Source of the DNA: Aquibacillus kalidii
GTDB taxonomy: Bacteria; Bacillota; Bacilli; Bacillales; Amphibacillaceae
Length of the DNA stretch: 64,000 nucleotides
Direction of reading: 5' to 3'
NCBI RefSeq assembly: GCF_014280935.1
Contig: NZ_JACLZI010000056.1
Coordinates: forward strand, 62,001 to 126,000
The translations under genes were made by a program, and so were the position numbers. Shown here in pieces: positions 1 to 7,670 of the stretch. How positions within the stretch are numbered: position 1 is the first letter of the stretch; each line of letters opens with the position of its first letter. The notes under the pieces are model-generated. The model saw nothing but the letters and a program-made list of their open reading frames with translations, made no database searches and was not told the DNA's origin.

Positions 1-212
1 TTAATGCTTTGTGTTTCATTATCAAAAATATCGCCTGTCATTAGAACAAAGTCTACTTCTTTATCAATTGCTACACGGATAAGTTTTTCTAATGATATAA
101 AAGTACTTTCCTTGACTTCTTGGAAAATCGCTTCAGGGACGTAACTTAACCCTTTAAAAGGACTGTCTAAATGTAAATCTGCACTATGAATGAAAGAAAC
201 GTGCTCGTACAT
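1..212 (-). CDS. yhaO: N-terminal part of YhaO-like metallophosphoesterase (DNA repair exonuclease, SbcD family)
   Basis: Only the first 70 codons are in the window; the gene runs off the left edge. The start is ATG at 212, preceded by a GAGGGG ribosome binding site. The protein opens with a calcineurin-type phosphoesterase core: a first metal motif DLHLD (residues about 11-15) and a second metal motif GDIFDN (about 62-67). This matches the SbcD/Mre11-like family, and YhaO in Bacillus normally pairs with the SMC-like YhaN. YhaO-type proteins are thought to process DNA ends in repair. The family is clear; the exact symbol rests on resemblance to the Bacillus protein and on the yheA/yheB neighbours. 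Confidence 0.8.
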   Translation of the reverse strand, partial: MYEHVSFIHSADLHLDSPFKGLSYVPEAIFQEVKESTFISLEKLIRVAIDKEVDFVLMTGDIFDNETQSI

Positions 213-490
213 AGTACACCCCTCTCTATAAACTATTATCTGTTACTATTTTAGCAAATCAAAAAGACGAATGCACGTTCGATTTTTTGATTTTTAATAA
301 TACTACTAGTTTAACAACTATTCACGCGCAACGACCATGATAAAATACTTAAATCCTACTTCACAAAATGGAATGTAACATACCACGATGGAAAAACATG
401 TTCTTCTCTCTCCATTCACAGTCATATTACTAGCTATCTAAAATTAGTTTTCAAAACTAATACTATAAGCTAAGAACTCTGTTAGGACGC
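213..490. other. Intergenic region, no gene seen
   Basis: This AT-rich spacer lies between the divergent promoter side of the yhaO-like gene and the terminator of yheA. I see no ORF with a ribosome binding site, no RNA gene and no repeat. It presumably carries the yhaO promoter near its left end. Confidence 0.5.
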
Positions 491-525
491 ATAAAAGGGT
501 ACCACATAGAGTGGTACCCTTTTAT
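491..525 (-). terminator. Terminator after yheA
   Basis: A perfect 15-bp inverted repeat (491-505 with 511-525) with a 5-base loop lies 35 bases beyond the yheA stop. The arms end in short A/T runs, so it could work on both strands. Confidence 0.8.
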
Positions 526-560
526 GCATTGAGCAGTATGTAATAGAGTGCTTCTATTTG

Positions 561-917
561 TTACTGTTGTTGTTCTGGTGTTCCATAAAGCTCTTCTAAT
601 GGCTTTGTAATGATTCTGCTAATATCATTAATTAAAACATTTAAACGTTGCTCTTGTTCCATTAATTTAGATATTTCAGCGTGTTGCTGAACTAATTCTA
701 CAACACTTTTCGCTTTTTCTACTTCTTCTTCCGTAATTTCTAGCCCTTGCATTTGCTTTTGTTGAAGTTCTAACTGAGTGTCACGGAAGTTTTCAAACAT
801 TTTCTTAGCAGTTTCATCCCCCATTACATTATCGTATGCCTGCTTTAATTCAAGAAACTCCTGACTATTCCTAATTGCTTTCTCAAGCTCATATGCACTA
901 TCATAAATATTAGCCAT
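561..917 (-). CDS. yheA: YheA, YlbF/YmcA-family protein
   Basis: A 118-residue, highly charged, helical protein of the Com_YlbF (YlbF/YmcA) superfamily. It has no signal peptide or membrane segment, so it is cytoplasmic. Heptad-like glutamine- and glutamate-rich stretches (residues about 40-95) fit the coiled-coil fold of this family. YlbF and YmcA of B. subtilis form the Y-complex that steers RNase Y, but whether YheA has a comparable role is not known. The start is ATG with TAGGAGG eleven bases upstream. It is the second gene of a yheB-yheA unit, 65 bases after yheB, and is followed by a strong terminator. Confidence 0.85.
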   Translation of the reverse strand: MANIYDSAYELEKAIRNSQEFLELKQAYDNVMGDETAKKMFENFRDTQLELQQKQMQGLEITEEEVEKAKSVVELVQQHAEISKLMEQEQRLNVLINDISRIITKPLEELYGTPEQQQ

Positions 918-982
918 TAAATTAATCCTCCTATAAATTCCTTTTAATTTCCTTCCAACCCACTATAACAAACCATTTGTAA

Positions 983-2119
983 TTATCCAATTAATACGAC
1001 AAGGATTCCTTGGATTAACCCAATTATTCCACCTAATAACGCACCTAAATACGTAATTAACTTAAACTCTTTCCTAGAGATATTTAATACTAACTGCTCA
1101 ACCCTCTGAAGTGGAAACCCACTCACTTCCTTTTCAACAATTTCTTCTAGACCAATATTGTTTAAAATTGGCTCAATTCGATCGGCAAGCACGGTTAGTA
1201 GTTTCTCCACTGTGTTCGGTAGGATTTGGTCAACTAATTGAGGTTTGATTGGATTAACTAATTCACTAACAGGCCCATTTAAAATGTCGTCAACAGGTAC
1301 ATTTGTCGCAATAATTTTTCCTATTGTATCCCCTATTACTTCTCGATTAAGTTTATCATCTACCACACTAATCGGTCGATCTAATAGGCGATTCCACTCC
1401 GTTTGCACCATCTGATTTATCCAATGCGAGGCTTCCTTAGACCTACTATAATCAACCAATACTGGCTGCACCTTGTCAGCTAATCCTTCTTCTCCAATAA
1501 ATGATGAGATCATACTACCGAAGAAGCCTTTACCATCTAAATAACTATTAACCAAATTGTTTAGCCTCTGCCTTGCCGCATCACTTGCTAGCGCAGCTGT
1601 TAACTGAACTTGAATGTAATCCCCGATTTGGTTTATACCGCTTGTTGCTTTAGCAATCAGCTGTTCGTCAAGGACATCCCTAATCAGTTGGTCCTTGTTC
1701 TCTACCATATATTTCTGAACGTAATTACTAGACAACTTTGTTAGTTTATCTCGCAGATGTTTCTCTGTTATGTTTATACCAACCTGATTCAAAAAGTCTT
1801 CCAGTCGTATCTCTTTATTCAACTGTTTTTCTAGTTCATTCTGTGCCCATTCTGAAACTTGTTGCCTAAAAGATTCTTGTTTTATTTTTTTTGATATTCC
1901 CTCTGCTGTTATCAAATGTTCTACAACCATTTTCCCTAATTGTTTTGCTAGTTCTTCTCTTCGTTTAGGTATTAGCCCAGGTGTAAAGGGAATTTTCCAA
2001 TTTCCGATAAACTTTGGCTCATAAGGCCGAAATAGCATTTTGATAGCTAATGAATTGGTTACACCACCTATTATTGCGCCTATAATGATCATTACTATAA
2101 TAGTTAAAAAAACTGTCAC
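983..2119 (-). CDS. yheB: YheB, DUF445 membrane protein
   Basis: A 378-residue DUF445 protein. A hydrophobic N-terminal segment (residues about 3-25), with the conserved run GGVTNSLAIKMLFRP directly after it, and a C-terminal membrane segment (about 355-377, rich in Gly, Leu and Ile) frame a long soluble helical middle. Family members are inner-membrane proteins of unknown biochemical role. YheB of B. subtilis is associated with spore membranes or the sporulation programme. The length matches the family (about 375-380). It is the first gene of the yheB-yheA unit and is divergent from the ATP-grasp gene at 2235. Confidence 0.88.
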   Translation of the reverse strand: MTVFLTIIVMIIIGAIIGGVTNSLAIKMLFRPYEPKFIGNWKIPFTPGLIPKRREELAKQLGKMVVEHLITAEGISKKIKQESFRQQVSEWAQNELEKQLNKEIRLEDFLNQVGINITEKHLRDKLTKLSSNYVQKYMVENKDQLIRDVLDEQLIAKATSGINQIGDYIQVQLTAALASDAARQRLNNLVNSYLDGKGFFGSMISSFIGEEGLADKVQPVLVDYSRSKEASHWINQMVQTEWNRLLDRPISVVDDKLNREVIGDTIGKIIATNVPVDDILNGPVSELVNPIKPQLVDQILPNTVEKLLTVLADRIEPILNNIGLEEIVEKEVSGFPLQRVEQLVLNISRKEFKLITYLGALLGGIIGLIQGILVVLIG

Positions 2120-2234
2120 TGAAATCTACCTTTCCTTATATTCACTTGTTTGGATAGCTAGTCATTAGTTATAAAGTATTGACATATACATATAAAAAAT
2201 AGACACTACGTACTTTCAAAAGGAGGGGCAAGCA

Positions 2235-3569
2235 ATTAATACATACACTTTTGATATCAAGTTTTATCCCGGAAACAAAAAAAGAATGATTGTCCCACAT
2301 CAAGTTTTTCAACAACTTCACAAAGTTAAATATATACAATACGGGCCTAATCAGTCTCCAGTTGAATGTCTCGGACACCATAAAGATACAAAAACCTTAT
2401 TTATTTCATCTAAACTTAAATCAACCATAAATCTTGCAACACACAAATCATTGACAATCCATATCCATGATAACACATGTAGGATTCCACTTACATTAGG
2501 TGTTTTCATTGCGGGATTTGATTCAGAAAATGAATTATTAGGACCACGTACTTCATTATATGAAAAAATGTCCCAAGCAGGAAATAAAATGGGCTTTCAA
2601 ACAGTATTTTTTGGTCATCAGCATATTTTCTCTAATAGTAAAGAAATTTATGCTTATTACTATAACAAGAACAAGTGGCAACGTAAGTCTCTTCCCATTC
2701 CAACTGTTATATACAATCGCATTCCAAACAGGAAGATAGAACACCACCCAAATGTAATCGAGGCAAAAAAGATACTTAATAAACAAGCAACATTATTTAA
2801 CCAAAACTTTTTTAACAAATGGGAAATTTACGAGCGTTTAATGAAAAATCCTGATTGTTCCTATCTACTACCTAAAACCATTTTGCACCCTTCCTACAAA
2901 AAAATTGCTACACTAGTTGAGCAGCATGGACTTTATATTAAACCGATTCACGGTAGCCGAGGTGAGGGTATTGTAAAGTGTAGTAAGCTAGATACAGGAG
3001 AACTGGAATGTCACTATTACATTAAGGAAAAACCACAAGTAAATCGTTATATTAATATAGACGCTTTTTTCACTCAACACTTTCCAAATGGCTTAAAGGG
3101 TTATGTAGCACAAGAAGAAATTCCTTTGTTGAAAAAGAGAAATAGTGCAATCGATTTTAGAGTTCATGTAAATAAAAATGATCGCAATAATTGGGAAGTA
3201 ACCATTATCTGTGCAAAATTTGCTGGCAAAGGAAGTCTAACAACGCATGTGCAACGAGGAGGTAGTTTGCACCTAGTTGATGAGCTATTTAGTAAAGAAG
3301 AGACAAAACGAATTACGAATAAACTTAGTACTACAGCGGTTGATCTAAGCTATAAGCTGGAACAAGCACTTGAGGAAAACGTTGGAGAAATAGGCTATGA
3401 CTTCGGAATTGACCAAGAAGGAAAGATATGGCTATTCGAGGCGAATTCTAAGCCTGGATTTAGTATTTATCACCATCCTGGTATCGAAAAATTAGCTAAC
3501 CATGTATTGAGTTATCCCTTTCAATACGCATTTTATCTACACAATTTACGTAAGAACAAACTTAACTAA
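2235..3569 (+). CDS. YheC/YheD-type ATP-grasp protein (spore-associated), probable ATT start
   Basis: A large protein ending in an ATP-grasp fold of the YheC/YheD family, whose B. subtilis members are linked to the endospore coat. ATP-grasp hallmarks are visible: IKPIHGSRGEGI (nucleotide-binding lysine and glycine-rich loop), DFRVHV, GEIGYDFGID and the metal-binding IWLFEANSKPGFS near the C-terminus. The first in-frame ATG is at 2286 and has no ribosome binding site. A perfect AAGGAGG lies at 2220-2226, and 8 bases after it is ATT at 2235, in frame and followed by 17 codons that read like protein. No ATG, GTG or TTG lies between. I therefore place the start at the ATT, giving 444 residues; if wrong, use 2286 (427 residues). 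The substrate is unknown. Confidence 0.85.
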   Translation: MNTYTFDIKFYPGNKKRMIVPHQVFQQLHKVKYIQYGPNQSPVECLGHHKDTKTLFISSKLKSTINLATHKSLTIHIHDNTCRIPLTLGVFIAGFDSENELLGPRTSLYEKMSQAGNKMGFQTVFFGHQHIFSNSKEIYAYYYNKNKWQRKSLPIPTVIYNRIPNRKIEHHPNVIEAKKILNKQATLFNQNFFNKWEIYERLMKNPDCSYLLPKTILHPSYKKIATLVEQHGLYIKPIHGSRGEGIVKCSKLDTGELECHYYIKEKPQVNRYINIDAFFTQHFPNGLKGYVAQEEIPLLKKRNSAIDFRVHVNKNDRNNWEVTIICAKFAGKGSLTTHVQRGGSLHLVDELFSKEETKRITNKLSTTAVDLSYKLEQALEENVGEIGYDFGIDQEGKIWLFEANSKPGFSIYHHPGIEKLANHVLSYPFQYAFYLHNLRKNKLN

Positions 3570-3627
3570 CTTCAGGTGTATGTCTTTTCTTACTCGTGAA
3601 AAGATAAGCCAGAAGGAGGTTTGTTTA

Positions 3628-3813
3628 ATGAACAAAAATCAAAAGTATAAAAACGATCCTTATGAAGATCGTAAAGAGTATGAATTAGATGTCGATCGTA
3701 TGATTAGTGAAGGAATGGCCGGCGGAACTACTAAGTCTGTTCATGATCGGATGCAGATAGAACAAGCGAGAGAGTTACCAGAAGAGAACGAACCGTTTCC
3801 TGAAGAAAGCTAA
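3628..3813 (+). CDS. Small hydrophilic protein of unknown function (61 aa)
   Basis: A 61-residue acidic, polar protein that I do not recognise. The start is set by AGAAGGAGG at 3611-3619, eight bases before ATG at 3628; an upstream in-frame ATG at 3580 has no such site. The protein has no membrane segment or cysteine and is rich in Asp, Glu and Arg. It lies 58 bases after the ATP-grasp gene and just before a strong terminator, so the two are probably cotranscribed. A sporulation link is inference from that neighbour only. Confidence 0.7.
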   Translation: MNKNQKYKNDPYEDRKEYELDVDRMISEGMAGGTTKSVHDRMQIEQARELPEENEPFPEES

Positions 3814-3815
3814 AC

Positions 3816-3852
3816 AAACACTAGCGCAAAGCATTGCGCTAGTGTTTTGTTT
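3816..3852 (+). terminator. Terminator of the ATP-grasp unit
   Basis: A perfect 14-bp inverted repeat (3816-3829 with 3834-3847) with a 4-base loop is followed by a T-rich run. Confidence 0.9.
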
Positions 3853-3970
3853 TTTTAGCAATAACCTCTTTACGTTTGATATAATAAAGAAATACATTGT
3901 TTACTGTATTTCAGTTGTCACGATTCCTAGATATTATAATAGAAAATTAAAAGAAAGAGGATTATTATTT

Positions 3971-4888
3971 ATGATAGAAAAATTAAAGCAAATATACCCC
4001 TCACTAATCGAAATACAATCAGACTCTGATGTAGATACAGATCAGTATGTCTGGTATATCACCTCCACTCATCATATTGTCGGGATTCATAAAAGTGAGT
4101 TATCTGACAAGGAGAATAATTTATTAGAGACTTTCCTCTCTCCCTATTATACTAATCAAGCCCCTATTACAAATCGCGAAAAAGAGTGGCTAAATGTCAT
4201 TTATAATGGCGGTGACCAAACTAAATTCAAAACGGAGGAAATTCTCAACTACAGATTCATTTACTTCTCATTATCTGATGACACGGTTGATCCCATTTCT
4301 TTTCGTGAAGCAGTTCACGGATTATTTCCTAGTAAAGTACCAATCCTATGGGAAAATAATCATGAAGGAGTCATCATTCAAGAAAATTGGAAATCAAGTG
4401 ATGAATCCATATCCTATTTGGAAATTATTGATGTTCTAACTAGTGATTTCTATATGAATGTACATTTATTTGAAGGACCCATATTTTACGACACTAACTC
4501 TGCCGCTCATCATTACGAATGGATTAAGAAGTGTTTTCGTACTGTTCTTCCATATAGCAAAGGTAAGTTTTCGAACTATGTCTCTTCATTACCTTATTTA
4601 TTAATAAACCATTTTGATGAAAGTTATGTAGAGACGTTGATTGACTCAATTCTAAAAGAAACTAAAACGGAAGAAGAACTTTTAAATACTATTCACGTTT
4701 TTCTAGAATGTAATTCAAACGCAACATTAGCAGCTAAAAAGCTTTATATGCATCGGAATAGTCTACAATATCGGGTGGATAAGTTTATTGAAAAGACAGG
4801 GATAGATGTGAAACAATTTGAAGGAGCAATTGCTGTGTACTTAACTTTAATCTTAAGAAATAAGAGAGCAAAAGAAAAAAGTATGTAA
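3971..4888 (+). CDS. yxkF: PucR/CdaR-like helix-turn-helix regulator, YxkF-like
   Basis: A 305-residue cytoplasmic regulator. The C-terminal 60 residues carry the PucR-type helix-turn-helix (LECNSNATLAAKKLYMHRNS then LQYRVDKFIEKTG), in which the conserved HRNTLxYRL-like motif appears as HRNSLQYRV. The N-terminal part is a divergent sensory region with no recognised ligand domain. The start is ATG at 3971 after AAAGAGG; the longer reading from 3842 runs through the upstream terminator and is unlikely. In B. subtilis a gene of this type (yxkF) sits next to msmX, and here it directly precedes msmX on the same strand, so control of msmX or of sugar import is plausible but not shown. Confidence 0.78.
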   Translation: MIEKLKQIYPSLIEIQSDSDVDTDQYVWYITSTHHIVGIHKSELSDKENNLLETFLSPYYTNQAPITNREKEWLNVIYNGGDQTKFKTEEILNYRFIYFSLSDDTVDPISFREAVHGLFPSKVPILWENNHEGVIIQENWKSSDESISYLEIIDVLTSDFYMNVHLFEGPIFYDTNSAAHHYEWIKKCFRTVLPYSKGKFSNYVSSLPYLLINHFDESYVETLIDSILKETKTEEELLNTIHVFLECNSNATLAAKKLYMHRNSLQYRVDKFIEKTGIDVKQFEGAIAVYLTLILRNKRAKEKSM

Positions 4889-4968
4889 GCGTGCACAAAG
4901 AGCGAATGCTTTTTTGTGCACCGTTGCCATTTACCTGTCCTCAAATTTACAGTACACTAAACACATAG

Positions 4969-4982
4969 ATAAAACGCTTTCA
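4969..4982 (-). promoter_or_regulatory. cre-like catabolite box upstream of msmX
   Basis: On the minus strand the site reads TGAAAGCGTTTTAT, matching 13 of 14 positions of the Bacillus CcpA consensus TGWAARCGYTWNCW. It lies 20-33 bases before the msmX start codon, downstream of a possible promoter (TTTACC at 4930-4935, TACACT at 4953-4958, spacing 17). That position suggests repression by CcpA in good carbon sources. Confidence 0.5.
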
Positions 4983-5002
4983 ATTAAAGGGAGGAAATAA
5001 TA

Positions 5003-6103
5003 ATGTCAGAGTTAACATTAAAAAATATTGATAAGATTTATGATAAAGGTGGATCTAAAGCAGTTGATAATTTCAACTTAGATATCGCAGATAAAGAATT
5101 CATCGTATTTGTTGGTCCATCTGGTTGCGGTAAATCAACAACATTACGTATGATTGCAGGTCTTGAAGAAATTTCTGGAGGAGAATTTTACATTGATGAT
5201 AAATTAATGAACGAAGTTGCTCCTAAAGACCGTGATATCGCAATGGTATTCCAAAACTATGCACTTTATCCGCACATGAACGTTTACGATAATATGGCAT
5301 TCGGATTAAAACTTCGTAAATTTTCAAAAGAAGAAATAGAACAACGTGTCAATAACGCTGCTAAAATCCTTGGACTTGAAGCATACTTAGACCGTAAACC
5401 AAAAGCTTTATCTGGTGGTCAACGTCAACGTGTTGCTTTAGGACGTGCAATTGTACGTGATGCAAAAGTGTTCCTTATGGATGAGCCGTTATCAAACTTG
5501 GATGCAAAATTACGTGTACAAATGCGTGCAGAAATCCAAAAGCTTCATAAGCGTTTACAAACTACTACTATTTACGTTACACACGACCAAACGGAAGCTA
5601 TGACAATGGCAACTCGTCTTGTTGTTATGAAGGATGGTGTAATCCAACAAGTTGGTGCACCTAAGGAAGTTTATGACAAACCGGATAACGTATTCGTTGG
5701 TGGATTCATCGGATCTCCATCTATGAACTTCTTTAATGGTAAATTAGAAGATGGATTCTTCGTTCAAGGCAATTCAAAAATAGCAGTTCCTGAAGGAAAA
5801 ATGAAAGTACTTCGTGAACAAGGATATGTTGGAAAAGACATCATTCTTGGTGTACGTCCGGAAGATATCCATGATGAACCAGTATTTATTGATGCTAACC
5901 AAGGTTCAAAGATTACTGCTACTATTGAAGTTGCAGAGTTAATGGGGTCTGAATCCTACTTATATTCTAAATTTAATGACCAGGATTTCGTTGCTCGTGT
6001 TGATTCTCGTAATGATATCCAAGGAGGAGAAAAAGTAGAACTTGCATTTGATATGCACAAATCTCACTTCTTTGATGTAGACAGTGAATCAAGAATTAAA
6101 TAA
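5003..6103 (+). CDS. msmX: MsmX/UgpC-type multi-sugar ABC importer ATPase
   Basis: A 366-residue ATP-binding protein of the MalK/MsmX class. Walker A is GPSGCGKST (residues about 38-46), the signature is LSGGQRQRVALGRA (about 134-147), Walker B is VFLMDEP (about 155-161), and the switch histidine follows in YVTHDQTEAM. The C-terminal 120 residues form the TOBE regulatory domain (GVRPEDIH). MsmX serves several sugar importers that lack their own ATPase. No permease or binding protein is encoded nearby, which fits that shared role. Codon use is strongly biased (many CGT, GGT, GAA), as in highly expressed genes. The start is ATG after AAGGGAGG. A cre-like box lies upstream and a strong terminator downstream. 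Confidence 0.93.
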   Translation: MSELTLKNIDKIYDKGGSKAVDNFNLDIADKEFIVFVGPSGCGKSTTLRMIAGLEEISGGEFYIDDKLMNEVAPKDRDIAMVFQNYALYPHMNVYDNMAFGLKLRKFSKEEIEQRVNNAAKILGLEAYLDRKPKALSGGQRQRVALGRAIVRDAKVFLMDEPLSNLDAKLRVQMRAEIQKLHKRLQTTTIYVTHDQTEAMTMATRLVVMKDGVIQQVGAPKEVYDKPDNVFVGGFIGSPSMNFFNGKLEDGFFVQGNSKIAVPEGKMKVLREQGYVGKDIILGVRPEDIHDEPVFIDANQGSKITATIEVAELMGSESYLYSKFNDQDFVARVDSRNDIQGGEKVELAFDMHKSHFFDVDSESRIK

Positions 6104-6115
6104 TACAATTTTTCA

Positions 6116-6147
6116 GGGATATAACCATTTGGTTATATCCCTTTTTT
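6116..6147 (+). terminator. Terminator of msmX
   Basis: A perfect 12-bp inverted repeat (6116-6127 with 6130-6141) is followed by six T. Confidence 0.92.
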
Positions 6148-6150
6148 ATT

Positions 6151-6405
6151 TCACCTAATCATTTCCTTAACTGAAACATTATTTGTTGCCTCACATTCGG
6201 GGCAATAGAATAAGTGAACACATGTGTGACTTTCTAACGAATCTGGATCATGATCAATAAGTTTCGTCCCCTCATAGTCCAGATAAGCAATATAGTCACC
6301 CATAAAATCAACTAGTCTCCCTTGGTTTTCCATATTTCCCTGGCATGTTGGGCATGGTGGTGAATCGTTTATGAATCCATTACATAACGGACATGTTCTC
6401 TCCAT
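6151..6405 (-). CDS. Small zinc-ribbon-like protein of unknown function
   Basis: An 84-residue protein with three CxxC knuckles: CPLC (residues 5-8), CPTC (18-21) and CPEC (68-71), plus an extra cysteine and histidine near residue 61. Two pairs near the N-terminus form a short zinc ribbon, and the third pair lies close to the C-terminus. No membrane segment is present. The start is ATG after AGGGGG. It stands alone, convergent with msmX, and shares the msmX terminator region. The function is not recognisable; metal binding is inferred from the cysteines. Confidence 0.75.
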   Translation of the reverse strand: MERTCPLCNGFINDSPPCPTCQGNMENQGRLVDFMGDYIAYLDYEGTKLIDHDPDSLESHTCVHLFYCPECEATNNVSVKEMIR

Positions 6406-6676
6406 TGTAGTCCCCCTAAACTTATTAATTTTCCTAATTATTATTGTGAACCCTTTGCCTTACTAACCATAGAAAAAGTTGGTATTTTTATTTAAAAATA
6501 TTTAAATTCTTAGAATAAAAGGCATTTTTTAGTAAATGATATTAATGAAATAAAAGATTTTGAATTGTTTTAAAATCAAAAAAATTCATTAAGACAGCTT
6601 GGTTATATGTAGGTAAAAGTAAAGACGGTAACGAAAGTTTTTATGTGATTGACATTGAAGCATTAATTTCTTAGAC
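6406..6676. other. AT-rich spacer with a possible gene remnant
   Basis: The left half is very AT-rich and shows nothing. On the plus strand a frame open from about 6573 to a TAG at 6674 reads KTAWLYVGKSKDGNESFYV and continues for a few codons to the stop. It looks protein-like but has no start codon or ribosome binding site and meets a stop upstream. It may be the tail of a decayed gene. I cannot assign a family. Confidence 0.3.
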
Positions 6677-6709
6677 CAAAAAAAGGAGACACCTTGTAGG
6701 TGCCTCCTT
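6677..6709 (-). terminator. Terminator of the SASP cluster
   Basis: Twelve-base arms (6683-6694 with 6698-6709, one mismatch) flank a 3-base loop, with a T run on the minus strand. Confidence 0.88.
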
Positions 6710-6726
6710 AGCCATAAAATATTTAA

Positions 6727-6930
6727 TTATCTTGTTTGACCGCCGAATTGTTGTTCTGCAGTTTGTACTAAACGCTTAGTAATTTCTCCACCTACAGAAC
6801 CGTTAGCGCGAGAAGTTGTGTCTGCTCCAAGGTTTACACCAAACTCTTGTGCAATTTCATACTTCATTTGATCTAGTGCTTGTTCTACTCCTGGTACTAG
6901 TAATTGGTTAGAATTGTTGCTGCTTGCCAT
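6727..6930 (-). CDS. Alpha/beta-type small acid-soluble spore protein, copy 1
   Basis: A 67-residue SspA/SspB-type protein that coats and protects DNA in the dormant spore. Both family blocks are present: EIAQEFGV (residues about 25-32), which contains the site where the GPR protease cuts at germination, and [19 protein letters not shown] near the C-terminus. The start is ATG after AGGAGG. It is the last of three tandem copies. The first 64 residues equal those of copy 2, and it differs from copy 3 only at residue 2. Confidence 0.95.
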   Translation of the reverse strand: MASSNNSNQLLVPGVEQALDQMKYEIAQEFGVNLGADTTSRANGSVGGEITKRLVQTAEQQFGGQTR

Positions 6931-6982
6931 GATAAAATCGCCTCCTGAAAGTTTTTAAATTATTTTAACGTATAGTTGATTC

Positions 6983-7186
6983 TTACTTAACTTGACCGCC
7001 AAACTGTTGTTCTGCAGTTTGTACTAGTCGCTTAGTGATTTCTCCACCTACAGAACCATTAGCGCGAGAAGTTGTATCTGCTCCAAGATTCACACCGAAT
7101 TCTTGTGCAATTTCATACTTCATTTGGTCTAGTGCTTGTTCTACACCAGGCACTAACAATTGGTTTGAGTTGTTGCTGCTTGCCAT
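6983..7186 (-). CDS. Alpha/beta-type small acid-soluble spore protein, copy 2
   Basis: This 67-residue SASP is identical to copy 1 except for its last three residues (QVK in place of QTR). The ATG at 7186 lies seven bases after AGGAGG; the reading from 7195 would start inside the ribosome binding site and is wrong. The GPR site and both DNA-binding blocks are intact. It has its own upstream region, so the copies are probably separate forespore-specific units, although no terminator separates it from copy 1. Confidence 0.95.
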   Translation of the reverse strand: MASSNNSNQLLVPGVEQALDQMKYEIAQEFGVNLGADTTSRANGSVGGEITKRLVQTAEQQFGGQVK

Positions 7187-7335
7187 GTGTATCACCTCCT
7201 GTATTTTATAGTGTTAACAGGTAACCCCAAATCCTATGCATGATTTTTTTTGGTAATAGTTGGTAAATACCACCTAGGGGTTGGTGAACTAGGGAAACAA
7301 ATTCACTCATTTTAAAGATGCTTTCACAACTTTAA

Positions 7336-7539
7336 TTATCTAGTTTGACCACCGAATTGTTGTTCTGCAGTTTGTACTAGACGTTTAGTGATTTCTCCAC
7401 CAACAGATCCGTTAGCACGAGAAGTTGTGTCAGCTCCAAGGTTCACGCCAAATTCTTGTGCAATCTCATACTTCATTTGGTCTAGTGCTTGCTCGACACC
7501 AGGAACTAATAATTGATTTGAGTTGTTGCTGCTTGGCAT
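7336..7539 (-). CDS. Alpha/beta-type small acid-soluble spore protein, copy 3
   Basis: A 67-residue SASP, equal to copy 1 except for proline at residue 2. The start is ATG at 7539 after AGGAGG. Upstream on the minus strand, copies 2 and 3 share a CATRRGATTTG stretch followed by TTACCTG about 10 bases on, a likely part of their sporulation promoters. I could not fit a full sigma-G consensus with correct spacing. Silent differences between copies are scattered through the genes while the proteins stay constant. Confidence 0.95.
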   Translation of the reverse strand: MPSSNNSNQLLVPGVEQALDQMKYEIAQEFGVNLGADTTSRANGSVGGEITKRLVQTAEQQFGGQTR

Positions 7540-7614
7540 GTTTATCACCTCCTGTACTCACTATTGTGGGCAGGTAAAGCAAATCTTATGATAATTTTTT
7601 TCTGGAAAAATCAT

Positions 7615-7657
7615 GAAAAAAGCTCAAAATACCATTATAATAGTATTTTGAGCTTTA
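7615..7657 (-). terminator. Terminator of fumC
   Basis: Fourteen-base perfect arms (7619-7632 with 7643-7656) carry an AT loop, with T runs on either strand. The site lies between the fumC stop and SASP copy 3. Confidence 0.85.
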
Positions 7658-7670
7658 TAATTTTTTATTA

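Noticed and set aside
6983-7548. SASP copies as a mobile or insertion element repeat
   Set aside because: Repeats are confined to the coding parts and promoters; no terminal inverted repeats or transposase.
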